A stretch of 64,000 nt of DNA from Paludibacteraceae bacterium (GTDB lineage: Bacteria > Bacteroidota > Bacteroidia > Bacteroidales > Paludibacteraceae): assembly GCA_017443145.1 (NCBI GenBank), contig JAFSPA010000012.1, positions 1 through 64,000 of the forward strand, written 5' to 3'. The translations under genes were made by a program, and so were the position numbers. Shown here piece after piece: positions 52,401 to 59,606 of this stretch (within the stretch, counting starts at the first letter, position 1; each line of letters starts with the position of its first letter). Below the pieces are notes generated by a model, which was not told where the DNA came from, did no database searches, and saw only the letters and a list, made by a program, of their open reading frames with translations.

Positions 52401-52584
52401 GAACGATGTGGACTATCTGACATGGGGTGCGCAAGTTGATAAACAGACGCGTAATGCGATGCAATCGACGCTTGGTCATCATCGTGCTGTTCTTGGCTAT
52501 GTGCTGCAGAATTTAGAGCGCTATAAACAAACTGAATTGTTTGACAAATATTATCCATTGTACGTACAATATGCAGGTAAATAA
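49468..52584 (+). CDS. DUF2723 membrane protein (protein O-mannosyltransferase-like) with C-terminal helical repeats
   Basis: A 1038-residue inner-membrane protein. The opening segment TIEPTASFWDCGEFIASAH and the following GHPPGAPFF are the DUF2723 hallmark; this family is related to TMEM260 and to GT-C fold glycosyltransferases, in which the Asp in WDCGE is the likely metal or catalytic residue. About ten to twelve membrane segments fill residues 10-350 and 540-680, with a periplasmic domain between, containing a second conserved block NQTPYQPRERDYAYAGSFYA near 595. The C-terminal 350 residues are soluble and end in TPR-like helices. Probable glycosylation function at the periplasmic face; substrate unknown. 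Its 3' end overlaps the next gene by 14 bp. Confidence 0.88.
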   Translation: MKNFKLWDMICGWVVFAIAAATYLLTIEPTASFWDCGEFIASAHKLDVGHPPGAPFFMLMGHFFSLFASDVSHVAMCVNALSALASAFTILFLFWTITALARKLRVKVPVKSEENGNSLWQDIAILGAGAVGALAYTFSDTFWFSAVEGEVYASSSLFTAVVFWLILKWDEQADEEGSDRWLILIAYLMGLSIGVHLLNLLTIPAIVMVYYFRRYEFSWKGAIYAFLISVAILAVVLYGLIPGIPTLIGWFELLFVNVFGCPFNTGLAVCLVLLGGLLIWGLIYTLQRAKAEYAEGKGKNLWRWLNTGLLMVTMIIVGYSSYAVLVIRSNADTPMDQNSPDNVFSLKYYLNREQYGDCPLLYGQTYNAPVKLRVQGNMCIPVEKQGHAQYAPAPEVEGEKDRYALTGYKTSYEYMSEFKMLFPRMYSGQANHISGYKSWANIKGRRVRYEYCGQQKTDYCPTFGENLRFFFRYQVNFMYWRYFMWNFSGRQNDLQSYGEITKGNWLTGIPFIDNARLGDQDALPRELRENKGHNVYYMLPLLLGILGVIWQVSVRRKEGEKTVHSGWRNFTVTFLLFFLTGLAIVVYLNQTPYQPRERDYAYAGSFYAFCIWIGFGVLALTSWINKAMKNEKAKVAIACAVTVVALLVPAQMASQNWDDHDRSQRYSCRDFGANYLKSCEKDGIIYSNGDNDTFPLWYNQEVEEVGTDLRVCNLSYLQTDWYIGQMKRPYYESSALPITWEYKDYMPGKNEVVWVDNRLNQPLEVSKAFDFLRSEDPRTKRDGENYIPSNQLYIDGLNGEQIPVKQARRYTRSEMMVLEMLSQNAHHNWERPIYFAVTVGNDYYLGLEPYFELTGLAYRVTPTRSRDGQPRVNTEKMFDNMMHKFQYGNLNKPGIYIDENLMRMCRTHRMMFMELAEALLREGKRDQCREVLDYAEEVLPQCNVPYDYTSATMASFYYVLGSQEDIEKANRIMEAVAENDVDYLTWGAQVDKQTRNAMQSTLGHHRAVLGYVLQNLERYKQTELFDKYYPLYVQYAGK

Positions 52585-53698
52585 TATTCCGGTTTTGCTG
52601 CTGACGGGCTATCTGGGCAGTGGTAAGACAACACTTTTGAATCGCATTTTGGCGAATACGGAAGGAATCCGTTTTGCCGTGATAGTCAATGATATAGGCG
52701 AAGTGAACATCGACGCAGACCTTATCCAAAAGGGTGGAGTTGTGAATCAGAATGATTCGAATTTGTTGTCGCTGACGAATGGTTGTATTTGCTGCACGTT
52801 GAAGATGGATTTAGTGGAGCAATTACATGATTTGTGCGTTGCGCGGAAGTTCGACTATATCGTTATTGAGGCCAGTGGCATCTGTGAACCGGCTCCGATT
52901 GCTCAGACGATTTGTTCGTATTCGAAAATGGTGCCATTTACGGAGGATCCGATGCCAGTTTTGGATAATATCGTGACGGTAGTGGATGCGCTACGTTTGC
53001 GCGATGAATTCGGCGATTTAGAGGAAAAAGCGAAGAAAGAGTTCAGCAATGAAGAGGATTTGGCATCGTTAGTTATCCAGCAGATTGAGTTTTGCAACTT
53101 GATTTTGCTAAATAAGGCGAGTGAGGTTTCTCCCGATGAAATCGAGCATATTCGTGCGATCATCCGTGCTATTCAGCCTCATGCAGAGATTATTAACTGT
53201 GACTATTGCGATGTGCCGTTTGACAAGTTGCTGAATACACACTTGTTCAGTTTTGATGCGGTGGCAGGTAGTGCAGCATGGATTGAGGGTGTGGAAGGTG
53301 ATGTAGAGGATGAGGAAGAAGGTGAAGCGTATGAGTATGGGATAGAGACATTTGTCTATTACCGTCGTAGGCCTTTTAATCTCGGGCTGTTTGACGAGTT
53401 TGTAGCGCGCCATTGGCCAAAGTCGGTTATCCGTTGCAAAGGTATGTGCTATTTCTCAGATGAGTATGATATGTGCTATTTACTCGAGCAAGCCGGCAAG
53501 CAGATTGGCGTGAAGCAGTGCGGCGAGTTTTATGCAACGATGCCGAAAGATGAACTCAATGCTGCTCTGCAACATGATCCTATTCTGCGTCGGGATTGGG
53601 ACGAACAATATGGCGATAGAATGCAAAAACTCGTATTCATCGGACAAAAAATGGATAAAAATGCCATTATTGAGGCCTTGGATAAGTGCTTAGACTAA
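52571..53698 (+). CDS. G3E-family GTPase / COG0523 metallochaperone
   Basis: GTPase of the CobW/YjiA/Zng1 group that delivers or manages metal ions. From the ATG at 52571 it has 375 residues; an upstream in-frame ATG at 52541 lies deep in the preceding gene and spoils the family opening, IPVLLLTGYLGSGKTT. Walker A is GYLGSGKT at 13-20, the metal motif is Cys72-Ile-Cys74-Cys75, and the G4 element is LNKASE. An acidic insertion around 235-248 (EGDVEDEEEGE) could bind metal. The C-terminal CobW_C domain includes RCKGMCYF. No zinc-uptake repressor site is visible. Confidence 0.9.
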   Translation: MQVNNIPVLLLTGYLGSGKTTLLNRILANTEGIRFAVIVNDIGEVNIDADLIQKGGVVNQNDSNLLSLTNGCICCTLKMDLVEQLHDLCVARKFDYIVIEASGICEPAPIAQTICSYSKMVPFTEDPMPVLDNIVTVVDALRLRDEFGDLEEKAKKEFSNEEDLASLVIQQIEFCNLILLNKASEVSPDEIEHIRAIIRAIQPHAEIINCDYCDVPFDKLLNTHLFSFDAVAGSAAWIEGVEGDVEDEEEGEAYEYGIETFVYYRRRPFNLGLFDEFVARHWPKSVIRCKGMCYFSDEYDMCYLLEQAGKQIGVKQCGEFYATMPKDELNAALQHDPILRRDWDEQYGDRMQKLVFIGQKMDKNAIIEALDKCLD

Positions 53699-53736
53699 CA
53701 TTTTTAGGGGTATACATGCTTTTTCTTTGCAAAAAG

Positions 53737-53768
53737 TTTGTGTATTCCAAAAAAATGTAGTACTTTTG
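53737..53768 (+). promoter_or_regulatory. Promoter of the tRNA-Ala pair
   Basis: Plus-strand TTTG, exactly 20 bp, TACTTTTG. Located about 75 bp before the first tRNA, so the primary transcript carries a structured leader. Confidence 0.85.
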
Positions 53769-53799
53769 CAGCCGGAATTCCGTTGGTGTGGTTTTTACC

Positions 53800-53844
53800 A
53801 TCCTAGGCGGAGGCCGGTTTCTCCGCTTGACGGGGACACGCTCC
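53800..53844 (+). repeat. Structured tRNA leader, copy 1
   Basis: Begins with the 17-bp sequence atcctaggcggaggccg that recurs at 53957-53973 and ends with acgctcc directly before the tRNA. Bases 53804-53812 pair with 53821-53829 in a 9-bp stem (with G-U pairs) and an 8-base loop. Confidence 0.75.
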
Positions 53845-53917
53845 GGGGTATTAGCTCATCTGGTAGAGCGTAACGTTCGCAATGTTAAGGTAAGGGGTTC
53901 GAGTCCCCTATACTCCA
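53845..53917 (+). tRNA. tRNA-Ala (anticodon CGC)
   Basis: A 73-nt cloverleaf: acceptor GGGGTAT/ATACTCC with the G3-U70 pair that marks alanine tRNAs, D stem GCTC/GAGC, anticodon stem TAACG/TGTTA around loop TTCGCAA, and T stem with loop TTCGAGT. Anticodon CGC reads GCG. The CCA end is not encoded. Confidence 0.93.
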
Positions 53918-53956
53918 CAAAATGCAGCCGTAATCCGTAGTGGGTGTAAACAAACT

Positions 53957-54000
53957 ATCCTAGGCGGAGGCCGCTCCTTCCGAAAGCAGAAGGACGCTCC
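53957..54000 (+). repeat. Structured tRNA leader, copy 2
   Basis: Starts with the same 17 bp as copy 1 and ends gacgctcc before the second tRNA. The middle differs and folds otherwise, with ccttc (53976-53980) pairing gaagg (53989-53993). Confidence 0.75.
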
Positions 54001-54074
54001 GGGGTATTAGCTCATCTGGCTAGAGCGCAACACTGGCAGTGTTGAGGTGAGCGGTTCGAGTCCGCTATACTCCA
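54001..54074 (+). tRNA. tRNA-Ala (anticodon GGC)
   Basis: A 74-nt cloverleaf with the same acceptor stem and G3-U70 pair as its neighbour. Anticodon stem CAACA/TGTTG, loop CTGGCAG, so the anticodon is GGC, reading GCC and GCU. CCA is not encoded. It ends only 25 bp before the peptidase ATG. Confidence 0.94.
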
Positions 54075-54099
54075 CTTTCTTTTCTTGAAAAACACATCT

Positions 54100-55485
54100 A
54101 TGATTACTATTCAAGACTTTATTCAATCTAACCGTGAGCGGTTCTTGTCGGAGTGGGCGAGTCTTATCCGTATCCCGTCCGTGAGTTGTCAGCCCGAGCA
54201 TAAGGCAGATATGTTGCGTTGTGCCGAGCAGTGGAAGCAGTTGCTCCTTGCGGCTGGCTGTCAGAAAGCGGAAATTATGCCATCCAAGGGCAATCCGTTT
54301 GTTTATGCCGAATACAGCGTAAGCAATCAGCCGTCAGCTAATAGCGGAAAGCGGATTCCGACGGTCTTGGTGTACTCACACTACGACGTTATGCCGGCTG
54401 AGCCGTTAGACCAGTGGTTGTCGAATCCTTGGGAGCCTGAGGTGCGCGACGGAAGGCTTTATGCTCGCGGAGCGGATGATGATAAGGGACAGGCTATGAT
54501 TCAAGCAAAGGCGTTTGAATATATGGTTCAGACGGGCCAACTCCAATGTAACGTCAAGTTCATTTTTGAGGGCGAGGAAGAGATTGGTAGTCCCTCGCTG
54601 GAGGCGTTTATTGAGGAGCATAAGGACTTGCTGCAGTGCGATATCATCCTGGTCAGCGACACGTCTATGATCGGCAAGGAGACACCTTCAATAACGACCG
54701 GTCTGCGTGGTCTCGCGTACTGGCAGATTGAGGTCGATGGTCCGAATCGCGACTTGCATAGTGGCCATTTCGGAGGTGCGGTGAAGAACCCGTTGAATGC
54801 CTTGTGCGAGATGTTGTCCAAGGTAGTGGACGACAAAGGTCGCATCACTATTCCGGGCTTCTACGACGATGTGCTGCCTATTCCTCAGGCGGAGCGCGAT
54901 ATGATTGCCCAGATACCTTTCTCGGAAGATGCCTATAAAGCCGCAATAGATGTGGATGCACTCTTCGGCGAAGATGGTTACAGCACGCTTGAGCGCAACA
55001 GTTGCAGGCCTTCGTTTGATATATGCGGCATGTGGGGCGGTTATACCGGCGAAGGCAGTAAGACTGTCCTTCCGTCAAAGGCTTTTGCGAAAGTGAGCTG
55101 CCGGCTTGTAGCTAATCAAGACCACGAGAAGATAAGTCGTGCTTTTGTCGATTATATGCAGCAGATTGCGCCAATAGGTGTGCGCGTGAAAGTGATTCCG
55201 ATGCACGGTGGACAGGGATATGTCTGCCCGATAGATATCCCCGAGTACAAAGCGGCGGAGAAAGGCTTCGAGATAGCGTTTGGCAAGCGCCCGTTAGCGG
55301 CAAGACGCGGCGGAAGTATTCCTATTATCTCCGATTTTGAGCGCGTGTTAGGCGTCAAAACGATTCTTATGGGCTTCGGTCTGGAGAAGAATGCTATTCA
55401 TTCGCCAAACGAGTCCATGGACTTGGAGGTCTGGGAAAAAGGAATTATCGCCGTAACGGAGTTCTACAAGGCGTTACTCCATTAG
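54100..55485 (+). CDS. M20 family metallopeptidase (dipeptidase)
   Basis: Zinc-dependent peptidase of about 461 residues, in the CNDP/PepV-like branch. Metal and catalytic residues are visible: His94 and Asp96 in SHYDVMP, Asp127 region in GADDDKGQ, and the catalytic Glu pair in EGEEEIGS near 157-164. The dimerisation lid domain (about 190-360) and the final GFGLEKNAIHSPNE with the last His ligand are present. The ATG at 54100 is preferred over a TTG at 54085 because the family opening IQDFIQSNRERF follows. No promoter separates it from the tRNA. It converges on ettA, with a 12-bp overlap. Confidence 0.92.
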   Translation: MITIQDFIQSNRERFLSEWASLIRIPSVSCQPEHKADMLRCAEQWKQLLLAAGCQKAEIMPSKGNPFVYAEYSVSNQPSANSGKRIPTVLVYSHYDVMPAEPLDQWLSNPWEPEVRDGRLYARGADDDKGQAMIQAKAFEYMVQTGQLQCNVKFIFEGEEEIGSPSLEAFIEEHKDLLQCDIILVSDTSMIGKETPSITTGLRGLAYWQIEVDGPNRDLHSGHFGGAVKNPLNALCEMLSKVVDDKGRITIPGFYDDVLPIPQAERDMIAQIPFSEDAYKAAIDVDALFGEDGYSTLERNSCRPSFDICGMWGGYTGEGSKTVLPSKAFAKVSCRLVANQDHEKISRAFVDYMQQIAPIGVRVKVIPMHGGQGYVCPIDIPEYKAAEKGFEIAFGKRPLAARRGGSIPIISDFERVLGVKTILMGFGLEKNAIHSPNESMDLEVWEKGIIAVTEFYKALLH

Positions 55486-57150
55486 TTTGCGATAGCGAAT
55501 ACGCTTAGGTTGAACGGCTTCGTCACCCAGACGGAGCCGTTTGTTGGCTTCGTACTCGCTGTAGTCGCCTTCAAACCAATACACTTTGCTGTCGCCCTCG
55601 TAAGCCAAGATATGTGTGCATATACGGTCAAGGAACCATCGGTCGTGACTAATCACCACCGCGCAGCCTGCGAAGTTCTCCAGACCTTCTTCCAGAGCGC
55701 GAAGCGTATTCACATCGATGTCGTTGGTCGGTTCGTCGAGTAGGAGCACATTGGCTTCGGATTTAAGTGTAAGTGCCAAATGCAAACGATTGCGTTCACC
55801 GCCGGACAACACACCGCATTTCTTCTCTTGGTCTGCGCCGGTGAAGTTAAATCGGCTCAAATAAGCGCGCGCATTAATCTCACGTCCACCGACGCGAATG
55901 AACTCTGTTCCGCCGGAAATAGTCTCAAACACGGACTTATTCGGGTCAATATTCGAGTGCACTTGGTCCACATAGCCGATTTTGACCGTTTCACCCACTT
56001 GGAAAGTGCCTTTGTCGGCTTTCTCCAGACCCATAATCATGCGGAAGAGAGTCGTCTTACCGGCACCGTTCGGCCCGATAACGCCTACGATACCGTTCGG
56101 CGGTAACATGAAGTTCAGGTCCTCGAACAGCAACTTATCGCCAAAAGCCTTACTTACGCCTTCGGCATTAATGACTTTATTACCCAACCTCGGGCCATTC
56201 GGAATGAATATCTCGAGTTTCTCTTCACGGTCTTTCTGCTCTTCGTTCAACATGCGATCATAGGCAGCCAGACGCGCTTTACCCTTTGCTTGACGGGCTT
56301 TCGGCGCCATGCGAACCCATTCTAACTCGCGCTCAAGAGTCTTACGACGCTTCGAAGCTTGTTTCTCTTCCATCGCCATACGAGCTGTCTTCTGCTCCAG
56401 CCAGGACGAGTAGTTACCTTTCCACGGAATACCTTCGCCGCGGTCGAGTTCGAGGATCCAACCTGCCACGTCGTCGAGGAAGTAACGGTCGTGGGTGATG
56501 CAGATAACGGTGCCGGCGTATTGCTGTAGGTGTTGTTCGAGCCAATCGATGGACTCTGCGTCCAAGTGGTTGGTCGGCTCGTCAAGTAGCAGAATATCCG
56601 GCTGTTGGAGCAGGAGACGGCATAGTGCGACACGGCGTCTTTCTCCTCCGGAGAGGGTATCTACTTTCGCATCGTCTTCCGGACAGCGCAGAGCATCCAT
56701 TGCTCGGTCCAGTTTCGAGTCGATATTCCAAGCGTCGGTGGCATCCAACTTATCCTGCAGTTCGGCTTGACGGGCCAATAATTTGTCGTAATCGGCTTCG
56801 GGGTCTGCAAATGCGGCATTAATCTCGTCGTATTCGCGCAGTAGATCCATAATCGGTTGCACACCTTCCTGCACACACTCGCGAACGGTCTTGTTCGGGT
56901 CCAGTTTAGGCTCTTGTTCGAGGTAACCGACACTATAACCCGGCGAGAAAACAACCTGTCCTTCGTAGTCTTTCTCAACACCGGCAATAATCTTCATCAG
57001 CGTCGATTTACCCGAGCCGTTCAGACCGATAATACCTATCTTCGCGCCGTAAAAGAACGAGAGATAAATGTTGTTCAATACGCGTTTTTGCGGAGCAAAA
57101 GTCTTGCTCACACCTACCATGGAAAAGATAATCTTCTTGTCGTCAGCCAT
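55474..57150 (-). CDS. ettA: ABC-F protein EttA
   Basis: Energy-dependent translational throttle, a soluble ribosome-binding ATPase with two ABC domains. The 558-residue protein has Walker A motifs GLNGSGKST and GPNGAGKTT, two LSGGE signatures, the charged interdomain linker (about 240-310) rich in Arg and Lys, and the EttA-specific arm in domain 1. It begins 3 bp after the stop of tex, so the two are probably cotranscribed. It lacks membrane domains and is not a candidate energiser of the efflux operon. Confidence 0.94.
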   Translation of the reverse strand: MADDKKIIFSMVGVSKTFAPQKRVLNNIYLSFFYGAKIGIIGLNGSGKSTLMKIIAGVEKDYEGQVVFSPGYSVGYLEQEPKLDPNKTVRECVQEGVQPIMDLLREYDEINAAFADPEADYDKLLARQAELQDKLDATDAWNIDSKLDRAMDALRCPEDDAKVDTLSGGERRRVALCRLLLQQPDILLLDEPTNHLDAESIDWLEQHLQQYAGTVICITHDRYFLDDVAGWILELDRGEGIPWKGNYSSWLEQKTARMAMEEKQASKRRKTLERELEWVRMAPKARQAKGKARLAAYDRMLNEEQKDREEKLEIFIPNGPRLGNKVINAEGVSKAFGDKLLFEDLNFMLPPNGIVGVIGPNGAGKTTLFRMIMGLEKADKGTFQVGETVKIGYVDQVHSNIDPNKSVFETISGGTEFIRVGGREINARAYLSRFNFTGADQEKKCGVLSGGERNRLHLALTLKSEANVLLLDEPTNDIDVNTLRALEEGLENFAGCAVVISHDRWFLDRICTHILAYEGDSKVYWFEGDYSEYEANKRLRLGDEAVQPKRIRYRKLME

Positions 57151-57153
57151 ATT

Positions 57154-59196
57154 CTATATGTTTTTTAAGCTTAAATTGATTCGTCCGCGCGCGGTATCAA
57201 TACCTATTACGCGCACACGCACATGCTGGTGAAGCGCCACCACTTCGGACGGGTTATTGATGCGTCGGTCTGCCATCTGCGAGATGTGTATCAAACCGTC
57301 TTTATGCACTCCCAAGTCCACAAAAGCCCCAAAATTGGATATATTCGTCACTATTCCGGGCAGTACCATACCCACTTGCAAATCGTCAATCGTGTGTACC
57401 GATTCATCAAAATGGAAGGCTTCCGCTTGTGTGCGCGGGTCACGAGATGGCTTCTGCAGCTCGTGCAGAATATCCGTCAGAGTAGGCAGTCCAACGTCGT
57501 CTGTGACATATTGTTCTAAATGCCGGCTTGCTTCCGGATCTTTGCTTAGTTTCTCTGCGATAGCATATCTTTCTGGGTGCACAGCAGTATTATCCAGCGG
57601 ATTCGTACCTCCTGCAATACGTAGGAATCCCGCACATTGTTCGAAGGTCTTCGCGCCGAGTTTCGGCACTTTGAGCAGGGATTTGCGGTCGGCGAATGGA
57701 CCATTCGCACTGCGATAATCGACGATGTTCTGCGCAATGGTTGGTCCAAGACCGGAGATATATGTCAGCAAGTACGGCGAAGCCGTATTCACATCGACTC
57801 CGACATAGTTAACAACGGATTCGACCGTTTGGTTAAGGGCTTCTTTGAGTCGCGTCTGGTCCACATCGTGTTGGTATTGTCCCACACCGATAGATTTCGG
57901 GTCTATCTTCACTAACTCTGCCAACGGGTCCATCAATCGGCGACCTATGCTGACTGCCCCGCGAACCGTCACATCCTCGTTCGGGAACTCTTCCCGAGCT
58001 ATCTTCGATGCCGAATAGACGGAAGCACCATTCTCCGAAACAACAAAGATATCAGGTTGCTTATCAGTCTTGGACAAAGTGCGTCTCACAAACTCCTCGC
58101 ACTCGCGGGAGGCGGTGCCGTTACCAATCGCAATCGCCTGAATATCGTACTTCCGAACCGCTTCTGTCAACACGTGTTGAGACTCTAAATTATGCAGAAA
58201 AATCACATCGTGATAGAGTAGGTCGCCTTGTGCAGAAAGAGCCACCAACTTACACCCTGTCCGGAAGCCCGGATCCAGCGCCAGCACGCGTTTCTGTCCT
58301 AAGGGAGACTCAAGCAATAACTGCCGCAGATTCGTTGCAAAAACACGTATCGCTTCCGTGTCTGCTGCCTCTTTGGACGAGGCGGCGAACTCATTCTCTA
58401 TCGATGGTTTGAGCAAGCGCTTGTAACTGTCTTCTATCGCCATCTCAACCTGCTTGGCGGAAAAAGTGGAGTTGCGGATATAAAGTCGGTCAAGTTTCTC
58501 CAGACACTTGTCCACATCGGCAGATATATCTACACGAATAAATCCCTCGTTCTCTGCCCTGCGAATGGCCAGTAATCGGTGAGAAGCCATACGTCGTAGC
58601 GGATCCGATACCGCAAAATAATCCTTGTAGTTCTGTGCTTCCGGAGTAGCGGCTTTGTCTTTCACCACTTTCGTTGTCAGCACAGCCGAATACGAGAACT
58701 CGCGACGTATAGCATTACGGGCCTTCACGTCCTGTGAAATCTCCTCCGCGATGATATCTCTGGCACCTTGTAACTCGTCTTCCGTCGCGCGAATAGGCTC
58801 AGGATATTGCTTCATTATTCGGTCCGCCAAAGGCTGTAAGCCTTTCTCTCGCGCTATATCGGCACGCGTTTTCTTATGCGGTTTATACGGCAGATAGATA
58901 TCCTCAAGGTCCGTTGCCGACCAGCACTCGTCAATCTGTTTGCGCAGTTCGTCTGTCAGTTTGCCTTGTTCCTCGATGGTACGCAAAATCGTCTCTTTAC
59001 GGTCCGACAACTCTAACATCTTGGCATATTGTTCCGCAATAGCCGATATCTGCACTTCGTCCAGCGAACCCGTCTTCTCCTTGCGGTAACGGGCAATAAA
59101 GGGGATTGTCGCATTGTCGTCCAACAAAGCGATTGTGGCTGCCACCTGACTCGTCCGCAAACCTAATCCGGGCGCTATATATTCCGCATAACTCAT
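57154..59196 (-). CDS. tex: Tex-family RNA-binding transcription accessory protein
   Basis: A 680-residue nucleic-acid-binding protein. Domains: N-terminal helical Tex_N (to about 190), YqgF-like RNase H fold with ALDPGFRTGCKL near 315, two helix-hairpin-helix motifs including ISGLGPTIAQNIVDYR, and a C-terminal S1 domain opening with GMVLPGIVTNISNFGAFVDL. Slightly shorter than E. coli or Pseudomonas Tex (about 780), mostly at the C-terminus. Promoter at 59252-59283. Confidence 0.95.
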   Translation of the reverse strand: MSYAEYIAPGLGLRTSQVAATIALLDDNATIPFIARYRKEKTGSLDEVQISAIAEQYAKMLELSDRKETILRTIEEQGKLTDELRKQIDECWSATDLEDIYLPYKPHKKTRADIAREKGLQPLADRIMKQYPEPIRATEDELQGARDIIAEEISQDVKARNAIRREFSYSAVLTTKVVKDKAATPEAQNYKDYFAVSDPLRRMASHRLLAIRRAENEGFIRVDISADVDKCLEKLDRLYIRNSTFSAKQVEMAIEDSYKRLLKPSIENEFAASSKEAADTEAIRVFATNLRQLLLESPLGQKRVLALDPGFRTGCKLVALSAQGDLLYHDVIFLHNLESQHVLTEAVRKYDIQAIAIGNGTASRECEEFVRRTLSKTDKQPDIFVVSENGASVYSASKIAREEFPNEDVTVRGAVSIGRRLMDPLAELVKIDPKSIGVGQYQHDVDQTRLKEALNQTVESVVNYVGVDVNTASPYLLTYISGLGPTIAQNIVDYRSANGPFADRKSLLKVPKLGAKTFEQCAGFLRIAGGTNPLDNTAVHPERYAIAEKLSKDPEASRHLEQYVTDDVGLPTLTDILHELQKPSRDPRTQAEAFHFDESVHTIDDLQVGMVLPGIVTNISNFGAFVDLGVHKDGLIHISQMADRRINNPSEVVALHQHVRVRVIGIDTARGRINLSLKNI

Positions 59197-59251
59197 AGTT
59201 TATCTTTAATCCTTTCACTTTTGAATTTTCACTTCTCCTGAAATTCCGCTG

Positions 59252-59283
59252 CAAAGATACAACATTTTTTTGATATCCGCAAA
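59252..59283 (-). promoter_or_regulatory. Promoter of tex and ettA
   Basis: Minus-strand TTTG, exactly 20 bp, TATCTTTG. The start of transcription should fall near 59245, giving a leader of about 50 nt. Confidence 0.85.
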
Positions 59284-59290
59284 TTTTTCT

Positions 59291-59340
59291 CACTTTTCCT
59301 CATCTCTTTCCACTTTTCCTCATCTCTTTCCACTTTTCCC
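59291..59340. repeat. 20-bp CT-rich direct repeat
   Basis: Two perfect units of cacttttcctcatctctttc and part of a third, just upstream of the tex promoter. Confidence 0.85.
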
Positions 59341-59365
59341 CCTTCACTTTTCTCTTTCAATCGTT

Positions 59366-59409
59366 CCCGACGGTGCCCCGACGGTTGCCCGACGGTCGCC
59401 CGACGGCAG
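59366..59409. repeat. 11-bp tandem array upstream of the surface protein gene
   Basis: Four units of 11 bp with the shared core CCCGACGG: endings TGC, TTG, TCG and CAG. The last three positions vary while the length is fixed. Confidence 0.93.
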
Positions 59410-59514
59410 AATGATAGTCGACCGCCCGTAAACCGCCTGTGAATCGACAACTGAGCGTGCTCTTAGCGGACGGCAAAAAAAATGTAAAAAAATCGACAAA
59501 ATATTAAAAATTTA

Positions 59515-59546
59515 TTTGCATGTTTCAAATAAAAGTAGTAATTTTG
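59515..59546 (+). promoter_or_regulatory. Promoter of the surface repeat protein
   Basis: Plus-strand TTTG, exactly 20 bp, TAATTTTG, about 60 bp before the ATG. Confidence 0.85.
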
Positions 59547-59606
59547 CAGCCGGATTGTGTGTGACACTTAATTAACCCCAAATATTAACCTATAAATTTA
59601 TTACGT

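Larger units (their letters stand above)
59197..59606. other. 410-bp divergent intergenic region with repeats and two promoters
   Basis: Holds the tex promoter (59252-59283), a 20-bp CT-rich repeat (59291-59340), the 11-bp array 59366-59409, a GC-rich then AT-rich stretch, and the promoter of the surface protein (59515-59546). No gene is seen in either direction. Confidence 0.75.

Noticed and set aside
54085..54099. TTG start for the M20 peptidase, 15 bp upstream
   Set aside because: The ATG at 54100 lies directly before the conserved opening and the extra residues add nothing recognisable.
55474..57150. ABC ATPase as the missing subunit of the efflux operon
   Set aside because: It has two ABC domains in one chain, an EttA-type arm and linker, and no sign of coupling to ABC-2 permeases; it is a ribosome-binding ABC-F protein.
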